Source: Turritopsis dohrnii
Lineage: Eukaryota > Cnidaria > Hydrozoa > Anthoathecata > Oceaniidae
Length of the DNA stretch: 64,000 nucleotides
NCBI GenBank assembly: GCA_027922465.2
Contig: BQMF02000007.1
Span: forward strand, 1,736,001-1,800,000
Direction of reading: 5' to 3'
Shown: in pieces, positions 11,746 to 24,313 of the stretch
How the letters are laid out: every line of letters starts with the position of its first letter
Position numbering within the stretch: the first letter of the stretch is position 1
Program-made: the position numbers and the translations under genes
The notes under the pieces: model-generated
What the model was told of the DNA's origin: nothing
Database searches by the model: none
Seen by the model: only the letters and a program-made list of their open reading frames with translations

Positions 11746-14700
11746 ATGCCGAAGAAATGTATCCTCCGTCGGTTAACAGAAATGGCGAATCTTTTTAAAT
11801 ACATTATCATGGGTGTGTTATTAATTTCTTTGAATTTAAATCTTTGTGAAACTGTATCAACTAATCAAAAAAACATTGGCAATGGTAAAACAAGAAAACA
11901 CCAGATTTTTGGAAATTATACAAACGAAAAGGAGAGGTGGCAAGTCAATTGTGCAAACTTGAACTGGACAATCAGTGAAGGATGGTAAGTGAAATATTAT
12001 AGAACTAAAATAACGTCTTCTTGTGCTTTCGTTTTAAGAAATCTTTTGAAAGCATACAAGATTTACCAATTATGAGATGCCTTTTCTTCTGATCTGCCCA
12101 CACTTCTTTTTGATTTTAATGTTATTCAATAAGCCTCATTTGTTCGCTCTAGAAATGACAATTTCGCAAATATTTCTAGAAATAGTAGGACTGGGGTAAA
12201 TAATATTTTTGTGCAGGTGAATTGCGTTTGTTACAAAAATATATGACATGTTTTTGGAGATTTTTTGGTAGCAGTAAACACGAATACTGTCATTGAATAT
12301 TTCGAAAGAATCGGTGGAACGATGAAAAAAAAGCATTTTATTTCTACTATTGTCATTTTTTTTAGCAACATATCAGGTTTACTGGACACACTGTTAGTGA
12401 ACTATGATAAGCGGCTGAGACCGCTTATTGATGGTGAGTAAAATGAATTGTTTGCATAACTTTCGTTTATGTGTCCATCATGCATTTTATTTGTCCTAAA
12501 ATAATAGAATGGATTTTGATCAGTTTTATATATTTTCGCTAAAAAAGAAGAAGTAAAGGAATGTAGATGGAAATTTATAATGTAAACAGAGAGATTATAC
12601 CAACAAAATTCCAACATTTGAGCAATTCCATCAAGTTCATTTTACTATTAGCATGAACGTGAGTTCATTAATGATAATGAGCTGTTACATGTAGAGTTGA
12701 GGGTTGCACTATGCTGATGTTAGTAGAAATAGAACAATTGCGAAATGAGCTGGGAACGAGCAACTGTTTATTATTAACAAAATGATGCTAAAAAAATAAT
12801 TGGCTTCCTCGTGGAAATTATCTCATAAGAAAAGTTCTGGCACACGTTTTTCTCGACCCTATGATAGTTCATTATCTTTATTGTCTTCTGTATGAAGTAA
12901 CTAATCAATGATAATTGTTCTCTTCAGCTCAGGAACCTGTCATAGTTACGGTTGGATTTTGGATATTGTCAATAGATTCTATCAACGTCATAGACATGGT
13001 AAATAACTAATAGCTAACATTATTTTGTGACATTTCATTGGACATTTAATACATGCAAAATATAACTACTCATTCCTTTTTCAATCTACAGAAATATTCT
13101 TTTCGGATCAACGATTTAATCCATATTTTGTTTATTTCATCTATCCAGGATTATCAAATCGACTTTTTTTTTCGACAAAGCTGGGAGGATCCACGCCTTG
13201 AGCATATGTATCCACGCATGTTAACAATATCCAATTCAATGCTGGAAAAAATTTGGGTACCAGATACGTATTTTGAAAATTCGAAGAATTCTCATTTTCA
13301 CGCTGTTACAGTACCAAATAAAATGCTCCGAATACATTCGAATGGTACAATAGAGTATAATGCCAGGTAACAAAAGGAATTTGAAACTTAATGGTTTTCT
13401 TGTGGTTTGGGTACATTGGGTTTGAACGAATTTAATGAGACGAAAATTTTGGGTTATGACTTAGAACCGAAGGACTGTTGCCATAGTGATGATAGTAATA
13501 CTTTTCTTACATAGAATATCTGTCAGAGCCTCGTGCCCAATGGACTTACGAATGTTCCCAATGGATATACAAGAATGTGTTTTGAATATTGAAAGCTGTA
13601 AGTATAAGCTGTAATCTTTCGCTGCAATTGTTTTCTCTCATTTTCTCTCGATTTAAGGCGAAAAACAAAACATGATTCATTTTTCAGAACTTTTAAAAGT
13701 TTGTGTCATATGTAGAATCGGTTTCATCTTTCGTAGATGGGTATAGCGTCAGAGACATAAAATACAGATGGGAGCCATTAGAGAAAAGAATATCCATAGG
13801 TACCAAAGTGCGAACTTTACCTCAGTACAATCTGACGGGCTTTAAGACAGCTTGTAACGAAACAAAGTATGTTATAGGTATGTAGCTATATGTTATTGTT
13901 ATTTTCATAGACACTCTTTTCTACTTTCAGTTTGATTCATCATTCATATTAGTATAGCTACCTCGTTTTTATGTAGGTTATCGTTTGTGACTTTATGGTT
14001 GTGTGATTTTATTACTTAAAAATGATCTTCTTATAACAAAACTTCGAAGCATTAAGAGCAATTAGACACGGTGTTTGGGTTATAAAATGCTTCATGAGCA
14101 TAAATGTGTAAATTTTAACATCTTTGAGGTTTTACATAAAAAGTACACGCACTTTTTACCAAATTAACGTTTATCTGTAAACAAGTATATCCGTTTGACA
14201 CTTTTATTTAGGATATTGGTCTCGGCTTACTGCGACTTTTGTATTGGAGAGAAGGACCGGTTATTTTTTTCTGCATTTATATGCACCTTGTGCCTTAATT
14301 GTAATGATATCTTGGATCAGTTTTTGTATACCGAAAGATTCGACAGCTGCTCGTGTCGCATTAGGGATTACGTCGGTTCTAACAATCACCACAATTTTAA
14401 ATATGTTGAATACAGCAATGCCAAAGGTACGTTCTTAAAAGAATTAAGTCCTTCAGGCTTCCATACGTAATTCTTAATCCAGGTACTGATTTGAAAGCTA
14501 GATAGTTGACCAAATTGTGGACCTGTTAATATACCACACATATTCATGGAACAGCAGTTGATCACATCTAATTATGTTTAAAAAGAAATCCTAGTGTACA
14601 AAATACAAAAATTGGAGAAACAAATCTTGCTGAAAACATATCCTTGTAAATCTGATGATTGCTGTCTCTCTTCCTTGAGAACTCATGATATATGTTGAGT

Positions 14701-16409
14701 TTTTCATTTTTGCTAGGTTTCGTATATCAAAGCTGTCGATTGGTATCTCATTGTCAGCTTTCTGTTCGTATTCGCTGTTTTAATCGAGTATACCCTAGTC
14801 TTATATCTAACTGATAAAGAAAAACAAAGCAAAAGTCAAAAATCGGAGCAGCTCAAAAAGAGTCGACTGCGAAACGAAGTACCGCAGGTGGATGAATTTA
14901 TTTTGCAAAATGAAGATATTTTCTTTCCAAACTTGGATTTCCTTTGATTCAATTTTACTAACATTTTTTTCTCTTTTCAACGTATATTTAGAAATCGCGA
15001 AATGCAGACCCTCATAGTAAAAGAAATAACGAGATCAGAGCAAGACACAACAATGTCATGAAGGAGGTAGTCATTTTTGAGATTCTAAAATTGATAAATA
15101 AAACCATTGAAAAATTGATTTTCCATATCTGGTGTAATTTAACACAAAATTCATTGATTTTCCAATGCATCTCGACTTTGAAAATGCTTTTAACATTTCT
15201 TTTGCAATAGGACATATTGTTGTAGTAAGCTAACGAAATGGAATCATTTTAAATTGTTACTTAACAGTATATGTACAGTTTTTGAAAATTCTGTTTCCTT
15301 TGGCTGGACAAATCATTGAATAATAAAGTGCATCATTATGATGTAATAAGATAGTATTTTGTTGATGTTTATAACTTCTGAATTACTAAACACTATCACT
15401 TTCGTCCTTCCATCAATCAGAGTGGAAACCTTACTCCCTAATAAATTACAAAGACGTTAAACCAATCGTATTTCAAATGTATTGGCGCCATATCTTTTTG
15501 CTTTTATCTTTTGAAAACAAAAACAAAAAATTTCTTAATCTTTTTTGGAACATAAACACTAATATAAGTCAACCCAAAAAACGAAGCAAGTGTAATTCTA
15601 TTATGTTTTTTCATAGGATAAATTACTGAGTGCTATAAATATTCAAAAGCACTCTAGGTTGTAACTTTCTCGTAATAATGATACTGATGTGTAAAATTTG
15701 TTGACTTATAAAACAATTCCCAGAAAATGTTGTTTTTTGGGTTTTTTTTTTTTTGTCTATCCAAAATATTTCGATAATTAAGTGGAAACGATTCTATGCA
15801 GCAATATCGAGTGAGTCACTCGTATTTATTTATTTGAAAAGGTAGTTTCATGTTAACATGAATTTTAAGAGTGAAAAGGGTACTTCTATATCAACTCAAA
15901 ATGATAATAAGTCGAGTTAACAACTCGACTTTATTACTCAATTTTATAACTCAGTTTCTAAGGCATCTTATTTTTTGAAATGCATTTCAGCTTATTATTT
16001 TATCCATTTTTTGCTGCCAATTTTATATGTAAAGAAAGATTTGAATGATTTTTGCTGAATATTAGCGCACCTCAATGAACAGTCTTGATTAGGTATGCTA
16101 GTCACTGTCTGTTTCTTTTAGACTTCGTTCGAGCTCTCAGAATCCAACCACCAGCTACGGAACGGTTACTCCAGTCATCAGCCGCTGATAGTTGTATTAG
16201 AAGAGAAAAATTATCTGAGATCTAACAACAGTCACGAAGACGAAAATTACTCCGAGTCATTGAGGACATCTGTAGGCAGATTCCTGTGCGAATTTCGTGT
16301 TGACGTCATAGATGAATACTCACGCATCATCTTCCCCATCTCTTTCGCAACTTTCAATGCTGTATACTGGTTATTATTTTTTAGCAAGAAGAATAGTATT
16401 AGTAATTAA
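11746..16409 (+). CDS. Anion-type Cys-loop ligand-gated channel, complete
   Basis: A pentameric receptor subunit of the GABA-A/glycine receptor branch, acting at the plasma membrane as a ligand-gated, probably chloride, channel. There are ten exons: 11746-11984, 12366-12433, 12928-12998, 13149-13366, 13515-13597, 13737-13877, 14212-14426, 14717-14887, 14992-15066 and 16122-16409. All junctions are GT-AG and in phase, giving 522 codons. The Met at 11782 (MANLFKYIIMGVLLISL) gives a cleaner signal peptide than 11746. Visible in order: YDKRLRPL; WVPDTYF (loop A); the Cys-loop from C in ASCPMDL through FPMDIQEC; SYGYSVRDIKYRW; loop C near FKTACNETKY; M1 from about GYFFLHLYAPCALIVMISW; M2 with PKDSTAARVALGITSVLT; M3 after VSYIKAVDWYL; a charged cytoplasmic loop; and M4 ending FNAVYWLLFF near the C terminus. 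The AAR before M2 is the anion-selectivity signature, as in GABA-A beta subunits. The ligand cannot be told from sequence. Confidence 0.93.
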
Positions 16410-17311
16410 AGGAAGATTTGGGATGAACCGAAACAATGGCGTTAACAAATCATTAACTTGACGCAAACAACTACGCGAACCTTGGTAAAAACGTGAATAT
16501 AACTTTTTTTCAATGAAGACTGATATCTTTGGCCATATTGGATTTTTCAAGGAATTTATGGAAATTCCAAATAGTTTTTTGTACTTAAAAATGAAAAGGA
16601 TAACCCTTTCTCCCTTTCACAGCATTTTCTTTCCAGAATCTTAGGTAGTATCATGTGGCATTATAATAACTATGATCTCGTCCGTATCAAAAAATATTTA
16701 ACGGTTAAATGTGTTTATAAGCCGACGTAGAACTCGTGTAGACTCAGTTTTAGGAAAATTAAAAACGTAACGTCTTAAAATTATCAGTTGAAGAAGAAAG
16801 GGAGTTACTAAAATATAAATTACTTCTTGCTTTGTAGACTGTAAAAGCTCTCAAGTTTGTTGAAATTTAAATGTTCTGATAAAAGGAACCCAGTACAAAC
16901 ACAATTCAAAATCAAAATAAAGATATTGTCAAAAAACGAGTGTGGAAACGATGTTACTGCTGTGAGCTGTTCTTCATCGAGTAGAAAATGTTTGTGTATT
17001 TTTTTTGGAATAAAGATTTTGTGCGTTACATTTTCATTGTGATCATGTCCTTAAATTCTTGGAAGTAGATTTTTCGATTTTTCGATAATCTAAAAATAAT
17101 AATTCAAATTATTGTAAGAAACTCTAACATTCATCTCGACAACAATACATCATCAACAACAATCTGATCATTTGATGAGTGATGTCAAAAATGCTAGTCC
17201 TGAAAAGGATTGGTTTTGTTGTAAATCAATTTCCAACATTTCTAATCGCTGTTGTTCTGGCAAATGTCTTGATCAAAATATTCAATAAGAATTCATACAT
17301 GAAAACCATAC
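16410..17311. other. Intergenic, no gene seen
   Basis: Lies between the 3' end of the plus-strand receptor gene and the last visible exon of the minus-strand EF-hand gene. I searched it for the missing fourth EF-hand exon of the latter and found no calcium-binding loop. Confidence 0.5.
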
Positions 17312-18097
17312 CGGAAGTGCTTGATGATAAGTTCTTTATCGGTTTCTGGCGCCTTTTCCATAACGTGGGTTAAGGCCTCCTTTATGTCATTTGCAGCAAC
17401 AAATCCTTCTCCCATGAAATCGAATGCATTGAATGCTATCCGAGCTAAAAAAGAGGGGAGAAAATATTAAAGCTTCAATGCTGGTAAATACATTGGCCTT
17501 ATTGATATTATGTATTTTTCCTGAATGTTGTAAGCCATTTTAACTTTCAACAGATCTGGTGGAAGTCGTATAATAAAGTCAATAATATAAAAACGAAATG
17601 GAAATGATCCGAAAATCTTCAGATAAGATGTTTTGCGTTGTTTTGTTTGTTATTTGGGCCTCTGTTGGTATTTTGACTGGTTTTTGCTTTCAAGGTCATT
17701 AATATACTAATACAAGATTACCATCCTGTTCTGCCTGCTTTTTGTTCTGCATCATTTTAGTAACATTAACAAACTCTTGAAAATTTAAATACCCATTTCC
17801 ATCAAGATCGGCTAAAATTATCATTTCACCAAGCTTAACATCAGTTGGATTGAAGCCAAGCATTTTCAAAACATCATGAATTTGTTCGGATTTGATTAAC
17901 TTTCTTCGATTTTCAAATTTCACAAATACATCTCGAAATTCATCTAATTCAGATTGTGTAAGCTCCATTGATGCAACATTCAAATAAACTACTAAATCTA
18001 TAGTCTTCGGTGAATATTTTTGTGTATCAACGTTACCAAGGGAAAAAGTTAGCTTATTATACTTCCCTGATGTGTTGTTTCCCTGTGTGTTAGCCAC
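17312..18097 (-). CDS. Calmodulin/troponin-C-like EF-hand protein A, 3' incomplete
   Basis: Two exons on the minus strand: 17722-18097 (start codon at 18097) and 17312-17444. Exon 1 has an unusual 45-residue N-terminal extension (MANTQGNNTSG...), then EF-hand 1 (ELTQSELDEFRDVFVKF...) with a degenerate loop and EF-hand 2 with a canonical loop DLDGNGYLNFQE. Exon 2 encodes EF-hand 3 (RIAFNAFDFMGEGFVAAND), whose loop lacks several ligands. The donor after TTCCG (GTATGG) has phase 2. A fourth EF-hand exon should follow; the only candidate acceptor (cag near 17197) opens a frame ending in TAG without a loop. The gene is therefore truncated, divergent, or has a final exon I could not see. The domain order is that of calmodulin, centrin or troponin C; with only one intact loop, strong calcium binding is doubtful. 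Confidence 0.75.
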
Positions 18098-19045
18098 TTA
18101 TTTCAAAAGGAAGTTTTCAAATTGAAACTTGAATGTCATTTTTAAACAACTCTGATAGGAAACGAAAATATCGAGAGGACATATCAATATTCAACTTAAG
18201 TCAACATAATAAAATTTGACAGTTCAAAAAAACTCCATGACGCTATTTTATAAAAGCAGCTAGTTTAGACGAATGAATTTTTTATTGAAGTCAATTTTTA
18301 AATTCATTTTTTTGAAAGTTTTGGTTCTTACTTGGGCATACAATATTACCACCTTTCTATGTCGTCTAAATTCACATAGTGGGGATATCAAAAGTTCGTC
18401 GATTAAATCTAATCACGCAAAATGAAAGACCTAAATATCAAATTTATTTGTGCAGAAGAGCACAATATGACTTCGATTAATGTTTTTCTTTATTCGTTAG
18501 ATCTGAGGAGTTAGAGTGTTATCTTCACTGAAACAACTTTTAAAAAAGTCAATTACCAGTCATGTCATGGCAAAGCATATAAATTTTTATTAATCAATCA
18601 AATCTCGTTCTTCCACTTTGCTTATTCGAGGAATTATGACGTACAGAAAATGAAAGTGCAAAGGAAATAAACATTTTCTCAAATTTGGAAGCCTTTGCGT
18701 ACAATTAGGTTATTGAATGCCGTGGCACAAAATGAGGAAATGAAAAGAAACGTCCAGTAGTTGTTAAAGGAGTAGAAGAGAAATAAGCAAAGAACACAAA
18801 AAATTATAATCATCATAGATAGTTGGCTAAAATTCAGACTTCTACCCAATTTCAAAAAACGTTTATGTCTTGTCATGACTTGTCATAACAAAAATCTTAC
18901 AATTTTGCCTTCTTGTGCATTAAAAACTTTTACTTGTAAATATATGTGTACTTCATACTATCTGGCTTGCCTTTCAATACCAAAAACTCAGATTTTCAAC
19001 TTCAGCCAAAGAAATCAAGGCAACATGCTCCTCTTCATCAAAATG
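18098..19045. other. Intergenic, no gene seen
   Basis: A+T-rich stretch upstream of EF-hand gene A. It probably contains that gene's promoter, but no distinct element is recognisable. Confidence 0.5.
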
Positions 19046-19254
19046 CGTTAATAAGAGGGAAAATGGTATAATAAAAGATCAGTCTCCTTTATTTAGGTCA
19101 AACGTGTTTTCCGAACAAGTTACAATACAAGAAGAAGGAGCCATTGTTGTGAGCCCACATGAGAACACAATTCGGCCGTCGTAAAACGTTCCAGGCGTGC
19201 AAACAAAAATGGTGGCGTGAGTTGTATATACGCACACACAACAAAACAATTGGC
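19046..19254 (-). repeat. Left LTR-like repeat
   Basis: Shares the cgttaataagaggga start, the block aaacaaaaatggtggcgtga and the caattggcg end with the right copy. It is about 100 bp longer than the right copy because of an internal segment missing there. Confidence 0.65.
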
Positions 19255-19323
19255 GCAATTGATTTCTCTCTTTTTTTGTCTCCTATGACATATCATAGTC
19301 TACGAAACGTCTTGGCAACTTTC

Positions 19324-22300
19324 TCACCCGTTCAGGTCACCCAGGTCGGTCAAGATTGCAGGAGGCTCCTCCGCGGGTACTGCCGATGTCTGACTAGGGA
19401 CTGTCGCATTCTTATTTGCTGAAGGTACTGGGCCTACAGGAAAGAGAGGTTTGACAGGCTGGAAGTGTGGCACTACAGGCTTCATCGGCTCCTCGGCTTC
19501 ATCGTCTGACAGGAGGTTGTCTGAGTCTCGTCGGTGGCAGAAAGAAGGAAGCGAACTAGGTAGGGACGGAACAGCCTGTAACTCCGATCTGTGCATTAGC
19601 GCGTAGTTGGTTGCCAGCAAACTTTCGTATATAATTCCATTGTCCTTCCGAACCAGTAAAACAATGTATCTAGGTCGACGCTGAAGTTTGGATCGCTCGT
19701 TTGTCATATACACTAAATCTCCAGTGTCAAATTGCGATATATGGGAGCTATTACCTTTGCTATTTGCACGTAGGTTCGACTGTAGACGGTGCATATATTG
19801 ACTCTGGATTACTTTTTGGTCTTCGATTGGAAATTGTTTATTGGTGAAATGGTCGCGCTGTGTCCATAGCTCCCTTGCGGAGATGCAGTCAATGACGTAA
19901 CAGACTCCCGGACCAGTAAGATGAACTGGCGATGACGGCAGATAACGTCGGCTGCAAAGGATAGCCCAATAGCACATGGTGGTTCAGTGGTAGTGGCTGC
20001 ACATGATGTCTGAGCCATCTTTTGCAACGATATACACGTGTGGCAATGACTGTTCAAAAGCATCAGTGCGGGTCGAGGGCGTACAAAAATCAGCTGAACA
20101 TCTGTTTTAGTTGAAACTGCGAAGAGTGATCTAGTCTCAATTTGAGGGCGGGAAGGAGGCCTCGCATGACATGACGTGGAACAACGAGTCGTTCTTGCAC
20201 GGGTGTAAGTGGCTCGTTACGGCCGACAACTAACAAACCATCCTTTGCAATGGTTGCAACCTGCAGGTAGCGCTTGACGTCTTTGATGTTGGTGAGTTTT
20301 TTTGACGGTCGAGTCCCCTGTGGCAGATGAGCCTTCACTCGTCGGAAGTCGGGACATTCAGACTGTGTATAAAGCCACACAGACCTGGTTGTGAACATGA
20401 ACGTAACTCTGCCTTGGATAATGTCAGCTACTCAACGCGTAGAACGGATGCTTCCTCGTACTCTTTAACGAATGAACAAATCTGGCATCCTTCGTTCGTG
20501 CAAACTGGAGCGTTACGGGAACCGAAGTCAGAAGGAACGTTGCTTGTGCCAGCAAGATGTTGGATGGAAACAGCGAATCGGTTAGCAACAGACAGGAATG
20601 TCGTGACACGGCTGCTATTTCAGAAACTTCCGCGCATCTAACGCCCGCATGCTTTGACACACGGTTTGCTGTCAGTGAGAAAAGAGGGGATATGAGACGA
20701 TTGAACAATGTACGGACTAAAGTAGTGAATTGAAGCTGCAATGCAAAGGGCTTCGATCTCGCAAGGCAGCCATGTGTTCTGGCGATCTTTGAGCTTGCAC
20801 TAAAGTACCAGCCAAGCAGAACTGATTGTTGTGGGACACGTACACGGTGGATGCAATTCCATGATTTCGTATGGCTCCATTGGTCACCAGACACAGCTTA
20901 TCATCGGATTTAGGTAACGTTATGGTGTTATTTCTTGAGCTTTAAGAAAGGCTGCATCACTGACATCATTCCATTGGAGGATCTCACTGGACTGTTTCCC
21001 TGCTGCAAGTTGATCGAGCGGAGCCAGGTATGTCGAACAGTTCGGCACGACGCGTGCAACAGTTTGGTACGACTTGTATGCTCCGAGAAATGAACGTAAC
21101 CCCTTCAATGTGGCAGGACGGCTGCATGTTGACAATTCGGTGAGAAGAGGCCTTCAAGCTGCCCTGAGACCAAATCCAACCAAGTATCGCTGTTGACTTT
21201 GGAACAATAACAGTTTTAGACGCGGAGAGTTTGAGACCACTTGCAGCGAGAAGGGATTTCGCACGTTTCCACTTGTCGAGTAGCTCCTCTGGTGCCAGGC
21301 CACCAACGTAGAGGTCGTCTGCTATCTTTGACACGACGCCTTCTTGCACAAGGTGACCCAATACGCATTCCCATAGCTGAGCGGGTGTAAACACGAATGT
21401 CTTTATAGGGCGTCGACACTACACAATACTTCATCAATTTCTTCGAAAGTGGAATCTGGTGGAACGCCTTGATGAGGTTAGTCTTGACGATGTAATTCCA
21501 CTGGCCAATTGTTTGTAGGGCGGTGTTTACATCCGGCATCAATGCTGGTTGGGGTTTAGCATAATTCGCTAATTCCCCGAAGTTGGTGACTAAACGGAAC
21601 CCACCAGTAGGCTTCTTAACGAGATGTTGAGATATTCAGCGACTATCGCTACCTCTTCAGGCTTAACAAATACGCCAAGGCGTTCCAGCTGGTCAAAATG
21701 TTCTTGTAGTTCGTGGAGCTTGTTTCGGGTTTTTTTTGGGAAGTCGACCTTTTCGCTGAGGTGGTTGAACAGGGCCCATATTTACTGCGGAATGTATGGG
21801 ACCAAGTGATCCGTTTAGCACTCGAGGGGATCGATGGCGGATTCATACTCTTTGTGTAGGGCTATGAATTTAGAAGTCACATCTGGTGTGAGTTGGTTAT
21901 CCTTATCAAGGGTAATCTGTTGAATAGAGAAAATACTCGGTTTAGCCATGCGGACATCAGGAGGTGATTCGATAAGAGGCATATTTTCCTGGTTTAAGGG
22001 TATCATAAGCGGGACAGCCTGCACGAAATGCTGGTCCTTCTTTAGAACCTTAGGTGAGTCCGTAAGGTTCGGGATTCTAATACGACCAGCGACGGGTGTG
22101 AATACTGATGGAGGAGGCCTGTTGAGATCAGCCCTGTTGCTGTCTGTACGAGGTTCCACTGTAACATCAGCATCCGCAATCTCCTCTGAAACCTCCACTT
22201 CAAAGTAATCGCCCGGCAACACGGTGGTTTTGGGTGATCTGAGGAGGTGGGCACAATTAGAAAATCTTCTGTTGCTGTAGTAATATGTTGAACCATTTCG

Positions 22301-22351
22301 AAAGGTTATCTCACTTTTGGCAGGACGTAAGGAAACATCGTTGGTACACAT
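19324..22351 (-). pseudogene. Retrotransposon pol remnant (reverse transcriptase, RNase H, integrase parts)
   Basis: Read on the minus strand from high to low coordinates, the fragments follow pol order. A protease-to-RT linker lies at 21815-22351. RT pieces at 20984-21542 include a fingers/palm segment ([11 protein letters not shown]) and the catalytic-motif variant IADDLYVGG. The RT-connection piece SFLGAYKSYQ lies at 20920-21135, and an RNase H-like end at about 20424-20894. Integrase and a basic C-terminal part lie at 19324-20398 (GDLVYMTNERSK). No single frame covers the region: shifts occur near 20400, 20900, 21210 and 21800. It is clearly non-functional. Confidence 0.7.
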
Positions 22352-22664
22352 AAAGGGGGACGCCGGCTAAAATATCGACATCAAGATTAGAGACCACAAG
22401 TGCGTCTAATTGGAATGTCAATTTATTGCGTGAGAGTCCAAAGATAAAATATAAATCAAATTCTGCTTCCAACTTTCAAATGATGTAATCGTTTCGTTAC
22501 GAGTGAGGCACCACTGTTTCGGTGCTCTCTGGGCCATCATGTTTTAGGGCTCGAATATAAACAAACAGAATGAATGTTCCTACTGCTTTGGTGTGTTGGT
22601 GCTGTAACTACGACGTCTTGTGTTGTTGGAGAATCACGCGAGTTCGTTCTCGACCCCGTCACCA

Positions 22665-22774
22665 CGTTAATAAGAGGGAAACATGTGAGAACATAATTCG
22701 GCCGCCGTTCCAGGCTTGCAAACAAAAATGGTGGCGTGAGTTGTATATGCACACACACAACATAACAATTGGCG
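22665..22774 (-). repeat. Right LTR-like repeat, shortened
   Basis: A direct repeat of the left copy with an internal deletion. On the minus strand it is the 5' repeat, next to the primer-binding-like sequence. Confidence 0.6.
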
Positions 22775-24060
22775 ATGATTTTATGAAAGTAATATTTTAG
22801 ACCGGATCAATTGTTAGTCACCGGAAACCATGAAATAGTTTTAAATTTTTAAATTAATTCTTATACAACATTACCAGTGAAAAATTATTTCGTCCTTTGA
22901 TTAATATTCAATCTCTTTCATTAAACTCATTCGTATGTTTCAGCTAGTCTGTAGATTCTATGATCGTATTATTAGGCAAAATGCACCATTTTCAAAAATG
23001 TAATAATACTGAAAGAGGTGAAGAATACAAGTAAAAACAGAAATCATATGACCCCATATCGTAGCACCTTTGGTGTACAATGCTTTATTTCCAAACAGTT
23101 TTCTACGGCGTTTTCAACATGAGAAGAAAAGGGCAGTCTGGAGAAAATGTTTTCCCGATTCAGAAATGAAATGCAATTTTTGTATCGTAACATAATCTTT
23201 CCTATTTTTCAGAGTTCGAACGATTTCAACATCATACTCAAAGAACATTCTTGCAGACTACCGAATCACTTTTTGGTTCGACACAGTGAAAACACTAGCG
23301 AACCATATCGGATACACCCTTTTCCATTATATATGGTTACGTGTAATAAGGTGTAAACCTGTGTATTCTGTGTTGTTTTTTTTGTTTTTTCTATTCGTAT
23401 CGTTTAAACATTTCTGTGGCAATCAAAGGTAAATGAGCGTTTGTTTGCTTTCCTGCTGCCACAACAATCTAAGCCAAAGTAGCGTTTAAGCCAGTAAAGC
23501 AAGAATTCAGTTCTATCAAAGAGTTCAAAATTATCAGCAATTTGTTTTCTTCTTCTATATTGTTTTCTTAAAAAGCACGTTTTCTTAAAAAATTTTTTTG
23601 CACGCGCCAAAAAATCTTTCCAGAGAAACACACAAACCGGTCCGATTTAAAGTGTTTCCATTGGTTCGAACTGGGGCTGGTTCACTTTGAACAGCGGAGC
23701 AAACCAAAAAATGTATCGGATTACTCCGTTTTAATGGAAACAGAAGGCCGATCCGATACGCTTTTTGGGCTGGTCCGCGAGTGATCCGGTATAGTAGAAA
23801 CGTAGTCTTATTTAATTTGCTGTACCCACCGAAACTAGTTCTTTGTAATTCACAGACAAATATGTTTCTCACTTGCTTTTGATCTTTCTTGGATTGAAAA
23901 GAAGTTTGGATTTTCGTTTGGTACTTCAAAATCAAATTATCCTATGAAGGTGGAGTCAAAGTTTATGGGTGACTTGAACATGGAACATTTCTGTATTAAA
24001 AGCTATACGACCGTTTAGACGTCCATATGTGTATCAGCGCTAAAAGTAAACATTACTTAC
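22775..24060. other. Intergenic with a GC-richer patch
   Basis: No gene recognised. The part 23640-23810 is GC-richer, with repeated CCGATC/GGTCCG words and a possible mobile origin, but no inverted ends were found. The remaining exons of EF-hand gene B would be expected here and were not identified. Confidence 0.4.
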
Positions 24061-24313
24061 CTTCACTCTCGGCCTTTTCAGGTGGATTCAATCGCATTGT
24101 CAACTCAACAAATTCGTCGAATTCAATTTTTCCGCTTCCATTAGCATCTACTTCAATTGTTAATTGTTCCAGCTGGTTATCGGTAGGGTTATATCCTATA
24201 TACTTGAGCAGATCTCTAAGCACAGTTGTAGTAACGTAGCCTTTACTTTTTTGATCGAATAATTGAAAACTATCGTTATAGTCATCCATTATTTCTTGAC
24301 TTATACCGGCCAT
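24061..24313 (-). CDS. Calmodulin/troponin-C-like EF-hand protein B, first exon
   Basis: An 84-codon exon starts MAGISQEIMDDYNDSFQLF and ends at GAAG before GTAAGT (phase 1). It carries EF-hand 1 with a degenerate loop (DQKSKGYVTTTV, last ligand not acidic) and EF-hand 2 with a canonical loop DANGSGKIEFDE. Length and layout equal the N-terminal lobe of calmodulin or troponin C. The intron after EF-hand 2 has the same phase and place as in gene A (17312-18097), in the same orientation, so the two are probably tandem paralogues. The C-terminal lobe was not found; either the exons are distant or the LTR element displaced them. Confidence 0.8.

Larger units (their letters stand above)
19046..22774 (-). 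mobile_element. Decayed LTR retrotransposon, gypsy-like
   Basis: Bounded by related direct repeats (19046-19254 and 22665-22774) and containing a fragmented minus-strand pol region. Just inside the right repeat, the minus strand reads TGGTGACGGGGTCG, a plausible primer-binding site. It is about 3.7 kb. A gag region is not recognisable between the right repeat and the protease/reverse-transcriptase segment, so the 5' part appears deleted. Multiple stops and frame changes show an inactive copy. It lies between the two EF-hand genes. Confidence 0.7.

Noticed and set aside
13704..13736. Acceptor at tcatatgtag for receptor exon 6
   Set aside because: Joining there makes T/AA, a stop at the junction. 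The next acceptor (ctttcgtag at 13736) gives the family-typical SYGY and keeps the frame.
14888..14946. Receptor ending at TGA 14944-14946 without M4
   Set aside because: A GTGGAT donor at 14888 and two further in-phase exons supply the loop and a clear M4, so read-through to the TGA is at most a minor form.
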